Origin: Clonostachys chloroleuca
Taxonomy: Eukaryota > Ascomycota > Sordariomycetes > Hypocreales > Bionectriaceae
NCBI GenBank assembly: GCA_037952775.1
Contig: JBANAY010000001.1
Coordinates: forward strand, 1,116,001 to 1,180,000
DNA length: 64,000 nucleotides
Direction: 5' to 3'
Part shown: piece by piece, positions 1 to 11,867 of the stretch
How positions within the stretch are numbered: the first letter of the stretch is position 1
Layout of the letters: each line of letters begins with the position of its first letter
Notes under the pieces: generated by a model
Databases searched by the model: none
What the model saw: only the letters and a program-made list of their open reading frames with translations
What the model was told of the DNA's origin: nothing
Position numbers and translations under genes: made by a program

Positions 1-2540
1 GATGCTAGTCAGAAGTTTCAACACTGGCTAGTCAGTGGGCTTACTTATAGTAAATTTCTCCAGGGAGATAATGCTCATTTCCTTCCATGGAGCAAAACTC
101 GTGATATGGTAGGCAACATCCTGCTCTACCGCCAGATCCTAACCAGGCCAAGGAGACTCTAGCAGATCGGGACCCTTCTTGATCATTATGGCCCCCCGTA
201 ATACCCAGCCCCTAGTGGGTGTCTGGTTTGGTGTTTCTCTGCCATGGCGTGTCTTCATTCTCCCAAAATGATGGAGGAGTATGAAGGAGTAAAGAAGAAG
301 CTCCAATTCATTCCTGCAGTTGAGTGCGAACATCGGCACACCACCAATAATAGCCAGTTCTACCAAAAAGAACAGTATCATCACTTCGCCTTCTAAAACC
401 CAGTCGCAATTCTTCGATCGGGTCGAAACTCATCAATGACCCTGGCTTCAGATCGACGCACCCGCCACCCATAATAGTCGGCGGCTATGTCGAGGCTGGC
501 GCCATACTTTGGGCAGAAGCTCGGCGAATCCAACAGAACAGTGAAGGGCGGCTAAAGATGTTGATTCGAGAAGGCATGGTTAGTTGAGTGATCAACAAGA
601 CACCAGAACAAAGCTGGGTGATTGAAGAAGAGAAGCCGGGTCCTGCCACGAGGCTTCTCACACCACCATTCATCAGGTGTTCGGTCATTGGGTTCCTCTC
701 TGTCGAGCAGTAACTTCACAAGGTCTTTGCGGAGTTGAGGCTGAGTTGCAACACAGTAAGTGGGCATCTCCAAGTCAAGACATTGCATTGCTGGCCCAAC
801 AGCAATCCGCCGCAATCAGCGATGGGATGCCGTTCGGATGTGTCAATTTCAGAAACACGAGTCCTGTAAATCGTGGATTGTGCTTGCGTCTCGCCGTGAG
901 GATGGCTTTTTTTTTGTCTTTTGAGTCGAATGTATGCCTCGCGCCAATAGCATAGAACACCGCAGGCAGCACATTGCCCTAGAATCGACATGTTCCACCA
1001 ACCGTTTGTTGAAATTCCTCCCGGAGATGTGGCAGAAGAGTAGAAGGATCGGGAGTTGGGGGTGGAGGTGCTGTCCTCGCTACGGCAACGTTATATGTTG
1101 ATATGATTTGATCGTCGGGAGGACGAGCGCTCGTGAGAGTTGATCCTCCTCTCGAGCAGGACGGCTCCGGAACGGGTGGATGATGGTGCCAACGTCTGCT
1201 AAGCCCGTCCTTCTAAATGCTGTCATGTCCATCTTTCTCGTTTTGGGCCAATGAGTGGCCCCGATCCTTGGGATCCGGGTGTCCAAGGGCGATATAATTC
1301 TCATGAACGAGACGGAACGCTGGCAGTGTCTTCTAGGACCTTGAGGTGGCACAGAGGCAAACGCTAGCAGCAGGTTCTTGGCCGGAAGCGACTTGATCTT
1401 GACTCTTTCGCAAACTCTCCGCTAGTGGTAAACTGTCACGATTCTGGTTCGGCCACCAATTCGAATGGTGATGCAAGGTCTATCTCGAACCAAAGCCACA
1501 AGTGTAAAGAAATTCCCATATCCACGCCTGGCTTCGGTGCCAAGGGCTATGGAGAGGGCTGAAGCTGAGAAGGGGGAGGCCAATATTCCGGTGTCATGTG
1601 AACTGCCAAAGAAAGAAGAGTTAGCTTGCAGTTGTATGTGAAATGGTCAGCGGGGTAACATACTCAGAGGCAGGCCTTCGGTTTCCTCAATCGACACACA
1701 TGGCTCCTAAGACAACATTTCGTCATTGCCTCCACAGCTACCGAATAATATGACGGGTCGAGTATTGCGACCCTGGAGACCGGACACGAGGCAACTGCTC
1801 GGTCCGATCAAGTCTCACAATCGCTGGCAGAGGTCCTCCCCCAAAGATAGGGAGTAGATCAGTATCCAGCTGGCGATTTATCTGCTCCAGAGACATTCTG
1901 CCAGCAAATAAGATGTTGCGCTCCTGCATTTTCAGAGTCGACCCCAACTTATTTATGCCTCCTTTGAGATGCCATGCAATGGAGACATCTCCCTTTTCGC
2001 AAACATCCAAGTGATTCTCTTGTTGAGCTGCCATGTTGAATGTCACCTTGGGGTGGTGCGAGACGCGCAATGGAATAACCGACTAAACAGGGACAAGTTA
2101 GATCTTGTAATCATGCAATAGGGGCGGTGTGATGCGGTGAAGACACGTACCATCCAAATGATCCTCACATTCCCCGTCGTCTGACCACATGTATACCCCC
2201 GGGAGCGTATTCGACGGATGATTGATCACACCACCACCTGCCCCAATCTTATTAAACGATGCGGCGGATCCCCAGTTGAGTTGCGTTCAGACTATTCCAA
2301 TGTTAGATCAAGAAGCTCAAAGACGGGAGGGGCAAGAGATCGCGATATCTTAAGAGACCTACCCCAGCCACATTTATGGGCGTCTCTCTCCAGCTCCCAC
2401 CCACCATCATTCCTGGAGCTCCAGGACAAGAAGAATTCCTAGAGGTCCAGGACAATAGGAAGTCAATTCCTGGAGTCTTCCATTCAACGGCCAGTAGAGA
2501 TGCTGTCAAAGGAGACTAGCAATCAGGTTGCCAGATCGTC
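1..2540. other. No supported gene; scattered short open frames
   Basis: I see no gene model I can defend here. On the minus strand between about 552 and 991, and between 1738 and 2070, there are 80-110-codon open stretches with varied amino-acid composition, but none matches a family I recognise and I could not join them by convincing splice sites. A run of nine T at 907-915 interrupts one of them. The region may hold remnants of a decayed gene or the far end of a gene lying outside the window. It contains no rRNA, tRNA or recognisable transposon protein. Confidence 0.4.
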
Positions 2541-2571
2541 CCCACCATTCATCATCAACCATACCCTTGCG

Positions 2572-3880
2572 CTAGAGAGATGTTAGTCGAAATAAAACTA
2601 AATAGCAAGTACACCAAGGAGAGAGATTTGGCTTCAAGCCTAGGGCGGCTTACCAATAAATTCCTCCTCTTCCCAGTAAACAATGGCTCTCTTCGTTTGA
2701 GACCAAAGGGGAAGGAAACCCCAAAGCAAGACTCAACCATGGAAAAGAAACAGGGCTAAGGGGCATCTTGGGGCTGAAGAATGATGTTAGCCGAGTCATC
2801 ATGAAAAAAGGCACAAGGAAAGCTAGCTTCCAACCAATTTAGACACTTACTCATGAAGTTATCCCCAAGCCAGGTCCTTCGGGGTGCGCGAATTGGCAGA
2901 CGGCTCTGTTAATGGAGGAGGAATTGCACCGCCATCAGAGGCTCAAGTACAATGTTAGTCATATGGGCATGAAGTGAAAAAGCCAACGGAGGGTTGAATG
3001 AACCAAAAGATAGTACACTTACGAAGGAGGCTGTGTAGCTTGCCAGCCCATCGATCATCAGCCTCTCTGGGGCTCGAGGCTGGAAGGCATATTGATGCTT
3101 CAAACAGTGTTAGATTGAATAGCATAAAGGAAAGCTAGCTTCGAACCATGAGGTAGAGCACTTACTCACGCCACTGGCCAGGCCTAGCACCAACGAGGCT
3201 CTCCAAGACGTGAGAAGCCATCGAGGAGGGACGGGATGAGTGAGAGGGACTGAACAATGTTAGTCAAATGAACATCAATTCAAATCACAAAGCAGGGTTA
3301 GCTTCAGAGTACGAGGCGATACACTTACTAGCAAAGGTAAAGCTCCCCAGGCTTGACCATTCTTAGGTTCCCCAAGCCCCATAAGTGTGGGAAAGGGTGG
3401 TCACTCCTAAGGCAGAGTAATGTAAGCCAAGTGAACATCAATCCAAATCACAAGGCAGGGTTAGCTTCAGAGCATGAGGCGATACACTTACTAGCAAAGG
3501 TGAAGCTCCCCAGGCTTCCATACTTAGGTTCCCAAGCCCCATAACTGTGGGAAAGGGTGGACACCCCTAAGGCAGAGCAAATGTGAACATCAAGCAAAGA
3601 ACAGAAAGGAAGGAAGGCTTAGAACCAAGAAGAAGTGGACTGGACTTACTCATGAAGCTATGAAGCTTGCCAGGCCCATTGATGATGGACCTCCCCATGG
3701 CTCCAGGCCATGGGGGAGGGAGAATGTATTGAAGAATGCGGGAGGAGGTGGTGGTGGTGAGGATGGAGAGGGAAGAAAATCGAGAGGAAGTTGGGAGGAA
3801 GACGGCCTACTTATACCCAAATTTTGGACCGCCAAAAGCTCGCAATCTCTCCAGTCAACTCTGCAAAAATCTAGCACCTT
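2572..3880 (-). other. Candidate multi-intron transcription unit with seven look-alike introns
   Basis: On the minus strand, intron-like segments follow each other at short intervals. Approximate positions are 3567-3649, 3407-3491, 3250-3328, 3098-3165, 2906 or 2943 to 3022, 2774-2850 and 2572-2653. Each begins GTAAGT or GTAAGC. Most carry a CTAAC-type branch sequence near the 3' end; the intron ending at 3567 lacks a clear one. Several share long stretches, such as GAAGCTAGCTTTCCTT and GACTAACATTGT. The segments between them are only about 70-80 bp. I could not find one reading frame through all putative exons: the two duplicated exons (75 and 78 bp) open in different frames. The unit may be a noncoding RNA, a decayed gene, or a gene whose splicing I have misread. 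The first putative exon, up to about 3877, is proline/serine-rich. Confidence 0.35.
3268..3593. repeat. 163-bp tandem duplication (exon plus intron unit)
   Basis: The segment starting near 3268 is repeated starting near 3431, a period of 163 bp. Matching landmarks include GGGTTAGCTTCAGAG at 3295 and 3458 and the donor-containing ACACTTACTAGCAAAGG at 3321 and 3484. The copies differ by scattered substitutions and small indels, and the second is weaker near its end. Each copy spans one intron-like segment and one exon-like segment of the minus-strand unit, so it reads as an exon-intron duplication. Confidence 0.8.
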
Positions 3881-4254
3881 CTACGAAATCAATTCAATTC
3901 TACATATCATCGCACAAGGAACCATAGGACACGTCAGAGAAGGGGGCTGGCGCCCGCCCGTCATGGCTGGTAAACGTCAATGCCGCGTTGTGTAAACGCT
4001 CTGTTCCCTCTCTCAAAACAAGCTAAAGCACGATTCCGGAGATTATCTGTTGTTGTGCAACACGGCTCCCATCCGCTGACGAATGAGGGGTGATTGTCTG
4101 AGCTGTACTATATACTACGCCGGCGGCAGTCTCCCGCGGCCTAGACGTGATATGTCTAATGCCGGTGACTGCTGCATGTTCCCGTGGGCTGAGGATCAAG
4201 ACCGCCATCGCCATCGCCAGCACACCAATGTCTCGCATCAGGATGAGATCTTTT

Positions 4255-6884
4255 TCATTTCTTGAAGCCGTGTCGCTCTCGCCACCCAGGCCTGTGCTTC
4301 TCTTCCCACTCGGGCATGTGGTCCTCCTCCCACCTCCGCTCGGCCCTTCGCAGGATGGCCACAGCATTAGTATGGTTCCTCTTTTCTGCGACGTCCCTCG
4401 CCGTCGCACCCTCCGCATCCTTGATCGTTGGGTCCGCGTTCCAGTATCGTAGCACCCTGAGAACCTCCCTCCTCTCCTCGTCGCCGTCCTCTGCCTTGCT
4501 GGCCGCGTAGTGCAGCGGCGTGCGACCCTTGGCCGTCTGCACGTTGGGGTCTGCCCGACCCCTCTCCAGCAGCATCTCGACCGTGGACGCTGTGGCTGAC
4601 CGCGCTGCGAGATGCAGCGGTGTCCGTCCGCCGTTTGACCGTGCGTTCACGTCGGCACCACGGTCGAGCAGCAGCATGGCGACAGCCAAGTTGTCGCGGT
4701 CGGCGGCTAGGTGCAGCGCGGTCAGGCCCTGCTCGTCGCAGGTGCGTGGGGAGGCGTGACGCAGAGCCTGCACCGTGGCGTCGAAATCTCCGTCCCAGGC
4801 GGCATCCAACAGCCTGTCGTCCGCGTCGTGGGCGGAGTGATTCGAGTGGACAGAGTGGACGCTGTCACGGTGCGACGGTGACTGCTGCGGGTGAGGGCTT
4901 TGGGAAGGCTGCCGCGGGCTTTGTGACTGTGATGGCCGTCGGGGATCGGCCGATGATGAAACCTGAGCGGCAGCAGTTGCCGTGTCTGCCTTGGCCAAGG
5001 GGGACGAGACTGGTGGTTGGGTGGTGGATGAGGGCGCAGCCGCGGGTGCCTGCTGCGTTGGAGATGCAGCGGAAGCAGGTTTTTCATTTACTCCAGACAG
5101 AGGAGACTGGGGCGGATGGGAAGCTGCATTAGCTGAGGTCTCAGTCCTACTGCCAGCTGGCACTGGCTGTGATACTTGTGGTGATGCTGGCACTGGCTCG
5201 GATATCTTGGGCACGGGAGGTGCTTTGGTATCTACGCTTGGTCTCACCCCAGCAGCTGGCACGGCAGAAGGCTGTGCCGTATCAACGGGTGTAGGAGCGG
5301 ATGAAGGAGCTGGTGCAGGCTGGGCAGGCGTTGTGGCAGCTGTCGTGGCAGCCGGAGCTGGAGTGGCTGCAGCAGGAGGTTGGGCAACGGGAGCTGCGTT
5401 GGCCTTGGCAGAAGGCTCTGGGCTGGGAGCAGCTGGCGTGGGAGCTGGAGGGGGTATCGGGCTGGCCCCAGGAGGAGGCGGCTTCATCAGTGCTCGTCTA
5501 TGTTGAGTATTGTTAGCACGAAGTCGAGGGGAAGGACACAAGAGCGATTGTAAGTGTACGTACGAGTAGATGTTGACCATCAGAGTGCTAAGCGCTGATA
5601 ACTCCTTTTGCACGTCCTCTTGGGCCTTCTTGACCTGCTGTTCAAAGTCGTTCTTGTACCGATACGACCTCCAGAAGCTCTGCATCTGGTTGATTGCCGT
5701 CTGGCCAGAGGCCGACGTTCCCTCGCTGCTGATTTCCGACAGCAGTTTCGTCATCTTTTCCAAGGCCTTGTCCGTGCTCTTAATCGAGGTTTCGATCTGC
5801 CCCTTGAGCTTCTCACCCTGTTCGCCCTCAACGAGGTCCGGCCGAGCCTTGAGCGTCAGCTGAACCTGGTTGATGGTGTCCCTCGCGGTAGCAGCCTGTG
5901 CAGACAGCTCTTGGATCTCGTCGGGCGTCTCGCTCATCTCGTTGAGCCAGTCAACCCACTCCTTGGCCGTCTCAGCGTGCTTAGAGACCTCCTTGAGACC
6001 AGCGTAGGCAGCAATGGCAGCCGGCATGGAAGCGAACAGGTTGGAGCCTGACGACGATGCTGGTTTCGCCGCGCTGTCGACGCTCTGCGAGTGCGGTCTC
6101 GCCGGGGCTTCGTGTAGCCTTGAGTCGTGCCTTGAGTCGTGCCTTGAGTCGTTCCTCTGGTCGTGCGGCCTATATTCGTAGGGTCTGTAGTCTGACGGCC
6201 GAGGCGAGGCATGTGGTCTGCTCGAACGCGGAGGCGTGTCGTCTCTAGGTATCCGTGGCGACCTCAGACTCTCCCTGCGCCCAGGAGACACCGGAGGTGA
6301 GTCTACATTGCTGTATCTTTCCCTATCTGACCGATATCTCCCCTGTACTGACGGCCTGCGCTCAAAGAGCCTAGGGTCGTCTCTGGCCTCGTACACGTAC
6401 CCTCCAGATGTCGAATCGCGTCTTGACTGGGAAGGTCGCCGCCTGTAATCGACACTGGACGGACGACCACTCAGCGGCGGCCGCTCATCCCTCTCCGGGG
6501 GAGCCAAAGAGGCCCGGCGCCGACCCCGATCGTCCTCCCACCGCTCGGCGCTCAGGTATTCATCTCGATCGCGGGGCGGCGGCCGCGAGTACCGCGGCTC
6601 TGGGCTCGACTCGGACGAGTCCCGACGCCGGCTGTGACGCTCGTGCCGCGAGGGCCGTGACGAGGGGGGTAGGGATCAGGGCTGCGGGGTCGTGCGTAGC
6701 TCGCCCGCCTCCTCGACGAGGATGTGTGCTCTTCTCTGCCGTCTCGGGAGGGCCGCCTGGCCGGGTCATAGGATCGTGAGCGCCTGTCGGACGAGCGGTG
6801 GCTGCTGCTGGAGCCTTTCGAGTGCGATGATGTGGTCGGGCTCTTGAGCTTGGCGGTGAGCAGCTTGATGGGCGAGAGAGGCAT
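4255..6884 (-). CDS. Ankyrin-repeat protein with Arg/Ser-rich N-terminus and Pro/Ala-rich linker
   Basis: The protein starts at the ATG at 6884 (MPLSPIKLL) and ends at 4255, about 854 residues once spliced. In order it has a basic Ser/Arg/Asp-rich N-terminus; a helical segment of about 150 residues, rich in K, E and Q, resembling the N-terminal helical domains of fungal NACHT/ankyrin proteins; a long Pro/Ala/Thr/Ser linker; and about four C-terminal ankyrin repeats with signatures such as GLTALHLAADRDN, GGRTPLHLAAR and GRTPLHYAAS. A 66-bp intron (5498-5563; donor GTACGT, branch GCTAAC, acceptor CATAG) is a multiple of three and open, so it could be retained. The frame shifts once at a G6 run (6664-6669): upstream the protein reads in one frame and downstream an equally Arg/Ser-rich sequence continues in another. 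One extra G joins them. The role is presumably as a protein-interaction scaffold; the partner is unknown. Confidence 0.75.
6117..6155. repeat. Short tandem repeat inside the ankyrin gene
   Basis: A 12-bp unit (TTGAGTCGTGCC on the plus strand) occurs about three times in a row, encoding a repeated His-Asp-Ser-Arg in the Arg-rich N-terminal region. It keeps the frame, so copy-number change would lengthen the protein without breaking it. Confidence 0.7.
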
Positions 6885-8593
6885 CGCCGCTGTCTGTCTG
6901 GTGCCGCCTGGGCGATAGGCAGCTGTCGCTATAGCGTGCGCTAACAGACAGGTAGGTAGGTTAGGTTCGTTGGTGGCGGATGGGGAGGCAATGGGAATGA
7001 GAAAATTGTAGTTATGAAGCCTGGGTATGTCTCTCGGGTCCAGCACAGTCAGCCAATGTCAGCTCGACCCTGCTTATCCTGTTGTGCCAAAGTAAATATC
7101 GTCGCTCGTGCTGGTGGTGTGGTGTGGTGTAGGTCGGTGCTAGCAGCAGCTATAGTGGAAATGACAAGACTAAAACTGGCGACGGTGTCGGGGGAGATCG
7201 ACGAGAGGGACGGGAGGGGTAAAAATGGCAGGAGAATCAGGGCATTATCGGCAGCAGGTGGCATTAAAGAGTTCTTGATGCTCTGCCGTGACTGCTGAGG
7301 TTTTTTGCCGCTGCTTGGCGCCAGTCTGCCTGCCTGCATGGCATCCTTGCGTCTGCCTAGGCGCCCTGCCCTATCGTCTCACCCTGTCTGGAGGAGCTGA
7401 GCGTCTGAAGCTGATTCTGAACTGCCTAGGCGTGGGGCAGCGATGACGCAGGCGCATGTGGACGACGATAACAGGCCAATCCCATCATGTGCGCTGCCTC
7501 ACCTGCCCCGGCCCGGCCCTCTCGAGACTTCTGGAGGCCCCGTATGGCTTCCTTCTGGAGGGACTGTCGGTGTTCCCTATCTGGTGCTAAGTACGGATTC
7601 ATCCTCTACGTGATCACGCTCTGGCAGATGACGGCGGCGTGAGCGTCTCTCACTCATGCTCTGCCCGCCCTGATGACGTGGTGGAAAGGTTCCCGGCAAC
7701 TGGGTAGGTAATAAAGAAACACAAATCGGAGAGAATTACTATGTAAATCCGGAGTATACATGAATCCATTTTGACCTGCATAAAGAGGCGCCCAGGACCT
7801 GTCATGAGCGAATGGCTACTGGCGTCAGAGTTTCAACTAGCCAACGGGAGGGGCACCGCGGGGCAAAACTGCTCGCATTCGACCATTGAGACAGCGGCGG
7901 CGATTCACCCTTGACGTCGACGTGCTTACCAGGAGCACCGACCCCCATTGCAGTTATGTCATTTTGCGTCTTCGGCGACAATCATTGCGAGCTACATGGC
8001 GTCGAGCAGATGAGGAGGAGTGTTTACCGAGGATTGACGATGGATTCAACCTGGGTCTAGGTTAGGGCCACGGTAGCGGGCGATCGGTCCATAGCACGAT
8101 GCCTAGTTGAGAAGATGCGGTCAACGTCGGGACATACGTCGGCGAGCATGGCTATGTTGATTGTTCCACTTCGCTCGAGGAGCTAGACGATGGTTCGAGG
8201 ATGGCTGGAGAGGCTGGCCAGGGAATCCAGGTCAGACGGTCAGACGCCCTGGGGTAGTAGACTCACGCCGGGTCAGTCAATGTGCGGTGATCCCAGGTGT
8301 TGTGGCTCCCAGGCATGAGACCTGTATTTTCCTTGCCATGACTTGCTATGATTCAAATGTATATCAATTAATCACATTGGTCTAAGCTTCGCTATGAAAC
8401 TATATAATTTTACTGTTACCTTTGAGCTGCTTCTGTTTCAGTTCGCTGATATGGGTATCTCAGCCTTTGTCCCAAGCTGAGTGCTGCTGTGGCGCCGCTC
8501 TGAAAATAGAAGTGGCTGAGATGCAGATGCGCCACAGAGAGTAGTCATAATCTGGCGTTCCCTCGACTCAACACGAGGTCATCACTAGCAGCT
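6885..8593. other. Intergenic, no gene seen
   Basis: This 1.7-kb stretch contains the upstream region of the ankyrin gene (6885 onward) and the 3' flank of the MFS gene. Open frames are under 100 codons and without recognisable motifs or splice structure. Nothing else is supported. Confidence 0.6.
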
Positions 8594-10184
8594 TCAAGAG
8601 CCGCATGACCAATGACTCCCACCAACTGACCTGACCTTTAGTTGTTCTATTGTTCCGCCCAACTCCGGGAGAAATGGCCTGCTGTGCCGATTGATCCATC
8701 CTTCAGAACGATCCCAGCTTCCATCCACCTGCCACCCCCTCGCCACGCAAAACGCCGCAAACGCCAACATGTAAGCCATCCCCCCAAACAAAATCAACGC
8801 CCTATACGACCCGGCACCGGCCCCCTCATCCTTCACCAACGCGCCCGCGATGGGAATACCCACCAGTGCCCCGAAGCTGGCCACGAAGTACGTGATCCCG
8901 TTCGCCTTGCCGTAGTCCTCGATCCGGCACACCCTCGACACGCACACGGGCGACAGGCTGATGGCCGCGCCGGACCAGAACCCGAACAGCGCTGCGAACG
9001 ACACGATACGCACTTTGTCTCCATCCGCGGCCAGCCACAGCCCCAGAACGAGGGCGCCGCAGCACAGCGACGTGGCACACATGGTGTTGAAGGCGCCGAC
9101 CCGGTCGGCCACGTAGCCTGGGAGAACGCGGCCGGGGATGGCGCCCGCGTTAAGCACGGTGTTGAGCAGGAGGGACGTCTGCAGGCCCAGGCCGCTGCGG
9201 ACCGCGTAGGAGGAGATGTACGAGTAGGGGACGAAGACGGCAAACTCGACGAGGAAGATGGCGAGAACGGTGATGGCGAACTTGGCGTCGCGCAGCAGGC
9301 GGAAGTCCATATACAGCTTCGCGTCCTTGTTGTCCGGGATGCGCTTGCGGAGGAAGACGTTGGCGACGAGGAGGAGGACCAGGGAGATGAGGGCGATGAC
9401 GCGCATGGCCCAGGGGAAACCGATGCGCGGGGCGAGGTGCTGGATGATGAGGGAGAAGCCGATGCCTCCCAGGCCGCCGGCCGTGCAGGCTAGGCCTGTT
9501 GCGAGGGCGCGGCGCTTGCAGAACCAGTGGCCCACCACTGAGAGGGCTGGGTTGAAGAGTAGAGAGGCGGAGATGCCGCCGCAGAAGCCGAATGACAGGA
9601 GGAACTGGTAGAATTCTGGCGCAAGGTTAGTATCGCGTAGTTGCGTAGACGTTCTGTCAATGGTGTGATGCCTCACCCTTCGACAGACTGAGGAACACCA
9701 TGGACAAGACTGTGCCAATGGAGCCAGGTATCAGTAGAATTTTGATGTCGTGAGCATCGAAAATCGGGCCTGTAGATCGTCAGCTTCGCAGCACAACAAC
9801 CCTCTCGCAGTGCAACTGACCAACTTGGGCACCACAAGCGGTGATGAAGAAAGCGTATACACTCAGTATCCAACCCGTCGTGCTCTCAGATATCCCCTTC
9901 AGCTCGTGCTCCCCGAGCCAAGCGTGGAGCACCGCGAGCGTATTCATCATGCCCAACGGGGGGACCATGGCACACCAGGCGCCTACAACCACCATCCAAG
10001 CCGTGAACCCTCCCTCGGGGTAATCGCCATCATCGTCTTCTCGGACGTGTATCGACAGGCCTCACAAACCTCCGTTAGCTAGGTAATTTCCTCTTAGGTC
10101 AGACGTTAACTCACCTCCATCGGCAGCTTCTGGTTGAGCGACGACGGGATGCTGTTGCCCCTGGCGAGACGCTCGCACCTTCAT
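8594..10184 (-). CDS. MFS transporter, monocarboxylate-porter-like
   Basis: A plasma-membrane transporter of about 474 residues, probably moving a monocarboxylate or related small organic compound. I read four exons with introns 10061-10114 (54 bp), 9770-9820 (51 bp) and 9616-9676 (61 bp, branch TACTAAC); the exon lengths sum to 475 codons. The start is the ATG at 10184 (MKVRASRQGQQ), after which a short acidic stretch leads into YPEGGFTAWMVVVGAWCAM, the first membrane segment. The family signatures of fungal MCT proteins are clear: GAQVGPIFDA joined across an intron, SASLLFNPALSVVGHWF, RRALATG, and NGITYFVASFGALVGIPIAG near the C-terminus. Twelve hydrophobic segments fit. The last residues after the final helix are poorly conserved-looking. 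The substrate cannot be told from sequence. Confidence 0.85.
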
Positions 10185-10700
10185 GACGTGAGAAATACAG
10201 TTCCCACAACGGAAATAACCCCCGCAACTGTCTGGAATTGACTCTGAAACATGAGACACAATGTGAAGAAATCTCCTTTTTTTCTTACCCCGCGGTCGTC
10301 CGTGGGGCTGATCCGACCGCTATCTTGGCCAGGATCCTCGGAGGTCGCCGATCTCGCCAAGATTTGCTCTGCACTACCTTGTCGTCTAGCATTGGCATCA
10401 ATTTTCATCTTCTAATGGAATGGCAGATTAACGGATAACATCCGAAATACAGGTGGGATGAATTGGTGGTACTACGAGACTTATGCTCACGAGCCTAGAC
10501 ACTGCCGACACGAAGAAATCAAAGTCTGCATGAAGAAATGTCCATTTGGCATCTCGCCGGTTTGAAAGTACACATTAAAGAATACCTAAATAAAAAGTAA
10601 CCCGTTTAAATCCCACCCATTACTCCTGAAATATACAAATTTGCCCTTCCTCCAACCCATCATCAATATCGTGGCGATCCAATCTCTCATTAACCCCGTT
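10185..10700. other. Intergenic, no gene seen
   Basis: This is the upstream region of the MFS gene and the 3' flank of the MARVEL-like gene. No coding or RNA feature is supported. Confidence 0.6.
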
Positions 10701-11867
10701 CTAGTACGCACCCGGAGGAGGAGGCTGGTACGGCTGCTGAGAGTTCCCCGACCCGTTGATCGAGTTGGGGTCGTAGGCGTACGAGCTGGCGGGCGGCTGG
10801 TACGCGGGGGCCGCGTAGGGGGGAGGCACGTAGGCGGCCGAGCTGGAGGAGGGGGAGACGGAGGACTGGTAGGGCACGCCGCCGGTGGTGGACGAGTGCT
10901 CCGTGGGGGCGACCTTGACGTCGGTGACTTCGCCGTAGGTCTGGGTCGGGTAGGCGGTCGTGGTAGGAGGAGGGGCGTAGTATCCCGTGTTCTGGGGCGC
11001 GGGCGAGCCATAGCCGGTATTCTGAGGTGCAGGCGATGTGTAGCCAGTGTTCTGGGGAACGGCGGCGTTATAGCCGTATGGTGCGTTCGGGTTGTAGGCC
11101 GTATCTTGGTGGCCGGCGGGCGCGTCCTGGGGGTTGATGGGGGCGTACTGCGTCTTCATGGGGAACATGGCGTTGTTGCCGCTGCCGGCCTTGATGGGCT
11201 TGCTGTGCATGCCGGCGCGGCGGTGCTTGCAGACGACGATGCTGTGGATGAGGAGAGAGATGAAGTAGAACAGGCTACAAGAGGTGGTTAGTCGGACTAT
11301 GGTCCTGGATGTATAACGGGCAACGCTTACAATTGAATGGCAGCGACACCAGCGGCAGCAGCCAGGACAGGACCCAGGACGTCAAACACGGCGTATAGAT
11401 CCTGCATGGCCTTGGTGCTGCTCTTGCCCTTGAAGTCGCCAAGACAGAGACCGTTGTAGCAGCTGCCGGGATACAGGTGATCGTAGGCCAAGATGCCGAC
11501 GGCGGCGAGGGCCAGGAGGGCGGTGGCGATGAGCCAGAAGAGCAGGAAGAGCATTTCGAAGACGAGGACGGCCCAGTAGTTGTAGGCCCGGGGAGCGCAG
11601 CAGTGGGCGCTCACGATCCAGGTGTTGACAATGGCAGTGAAGACAGACTATTATTCAGGTCAGCAAGGGCGTTCCTTGGCTTGGCATCACCGCAAACTTA
11701 CCAGAGCCGCGACAAAGGCGAGACCTGCACCTTGAGCCTTGCTCAGGGCAAAGCCTGCCAGGCCCAGCTCGAGGATGGCAAAGATGAGCTGGAGGATACG
11801 CAGGAAGGTGAAGCCGCCGGGATAGGGGGAAGTGCTCCTTGCCCGGATCGCGTCTGGTCTTGGCCAT
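10701..11867 (-). CDS. MARVEL-like four-helix membrane protein with Pro/Tyr/Gln-rich tail
   Basis: An integral membrane protein of about 350 residues. Introns at 11648-11701 (54 bp) and 11275-11330 (56 bp) join FTFLRILQLIFAILELGLAG (helix 1), a second helix reading VFTAIVNTWIV, a third with EMLFLLFWLIATALLALAA, and a fourth ending in YFISLLIHSIVVCKH. This is the fungal MARVEL-type arrangement found in membrane-organising proteins. The cytosolic tail (about 170 residues) has PQNTGY repeated three times, then a Pro/Tyr/Ser-rich stretch ending in PPPGAY. The likely start is the ATG at 11867, in a good context (CACAATGGCC), but between it and helix 1 the frame breaks at a G5 run on the plus strand (11825-11829). 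Removing one base, or adding two, restores a continuous protein. Cell-surface function is inference. Confidence 0.72.

Noticed and set aside
4255..6884. Ankyrin, MARVEL, DUF5695 and GH43 genes called as pseudogenes
   Set aside because: Each has only one break, always at a run of five or six G/C, and coding quality is good on both sides, so a sequence error is more likely.
8642..9493. 283-codon plus-strand frame opposite the MFS transporter
   Set aside because: Low-complexity His/Arg/Glu-rich translation of the antisense strand of a clear transporter gene in a GC-rich stretch.
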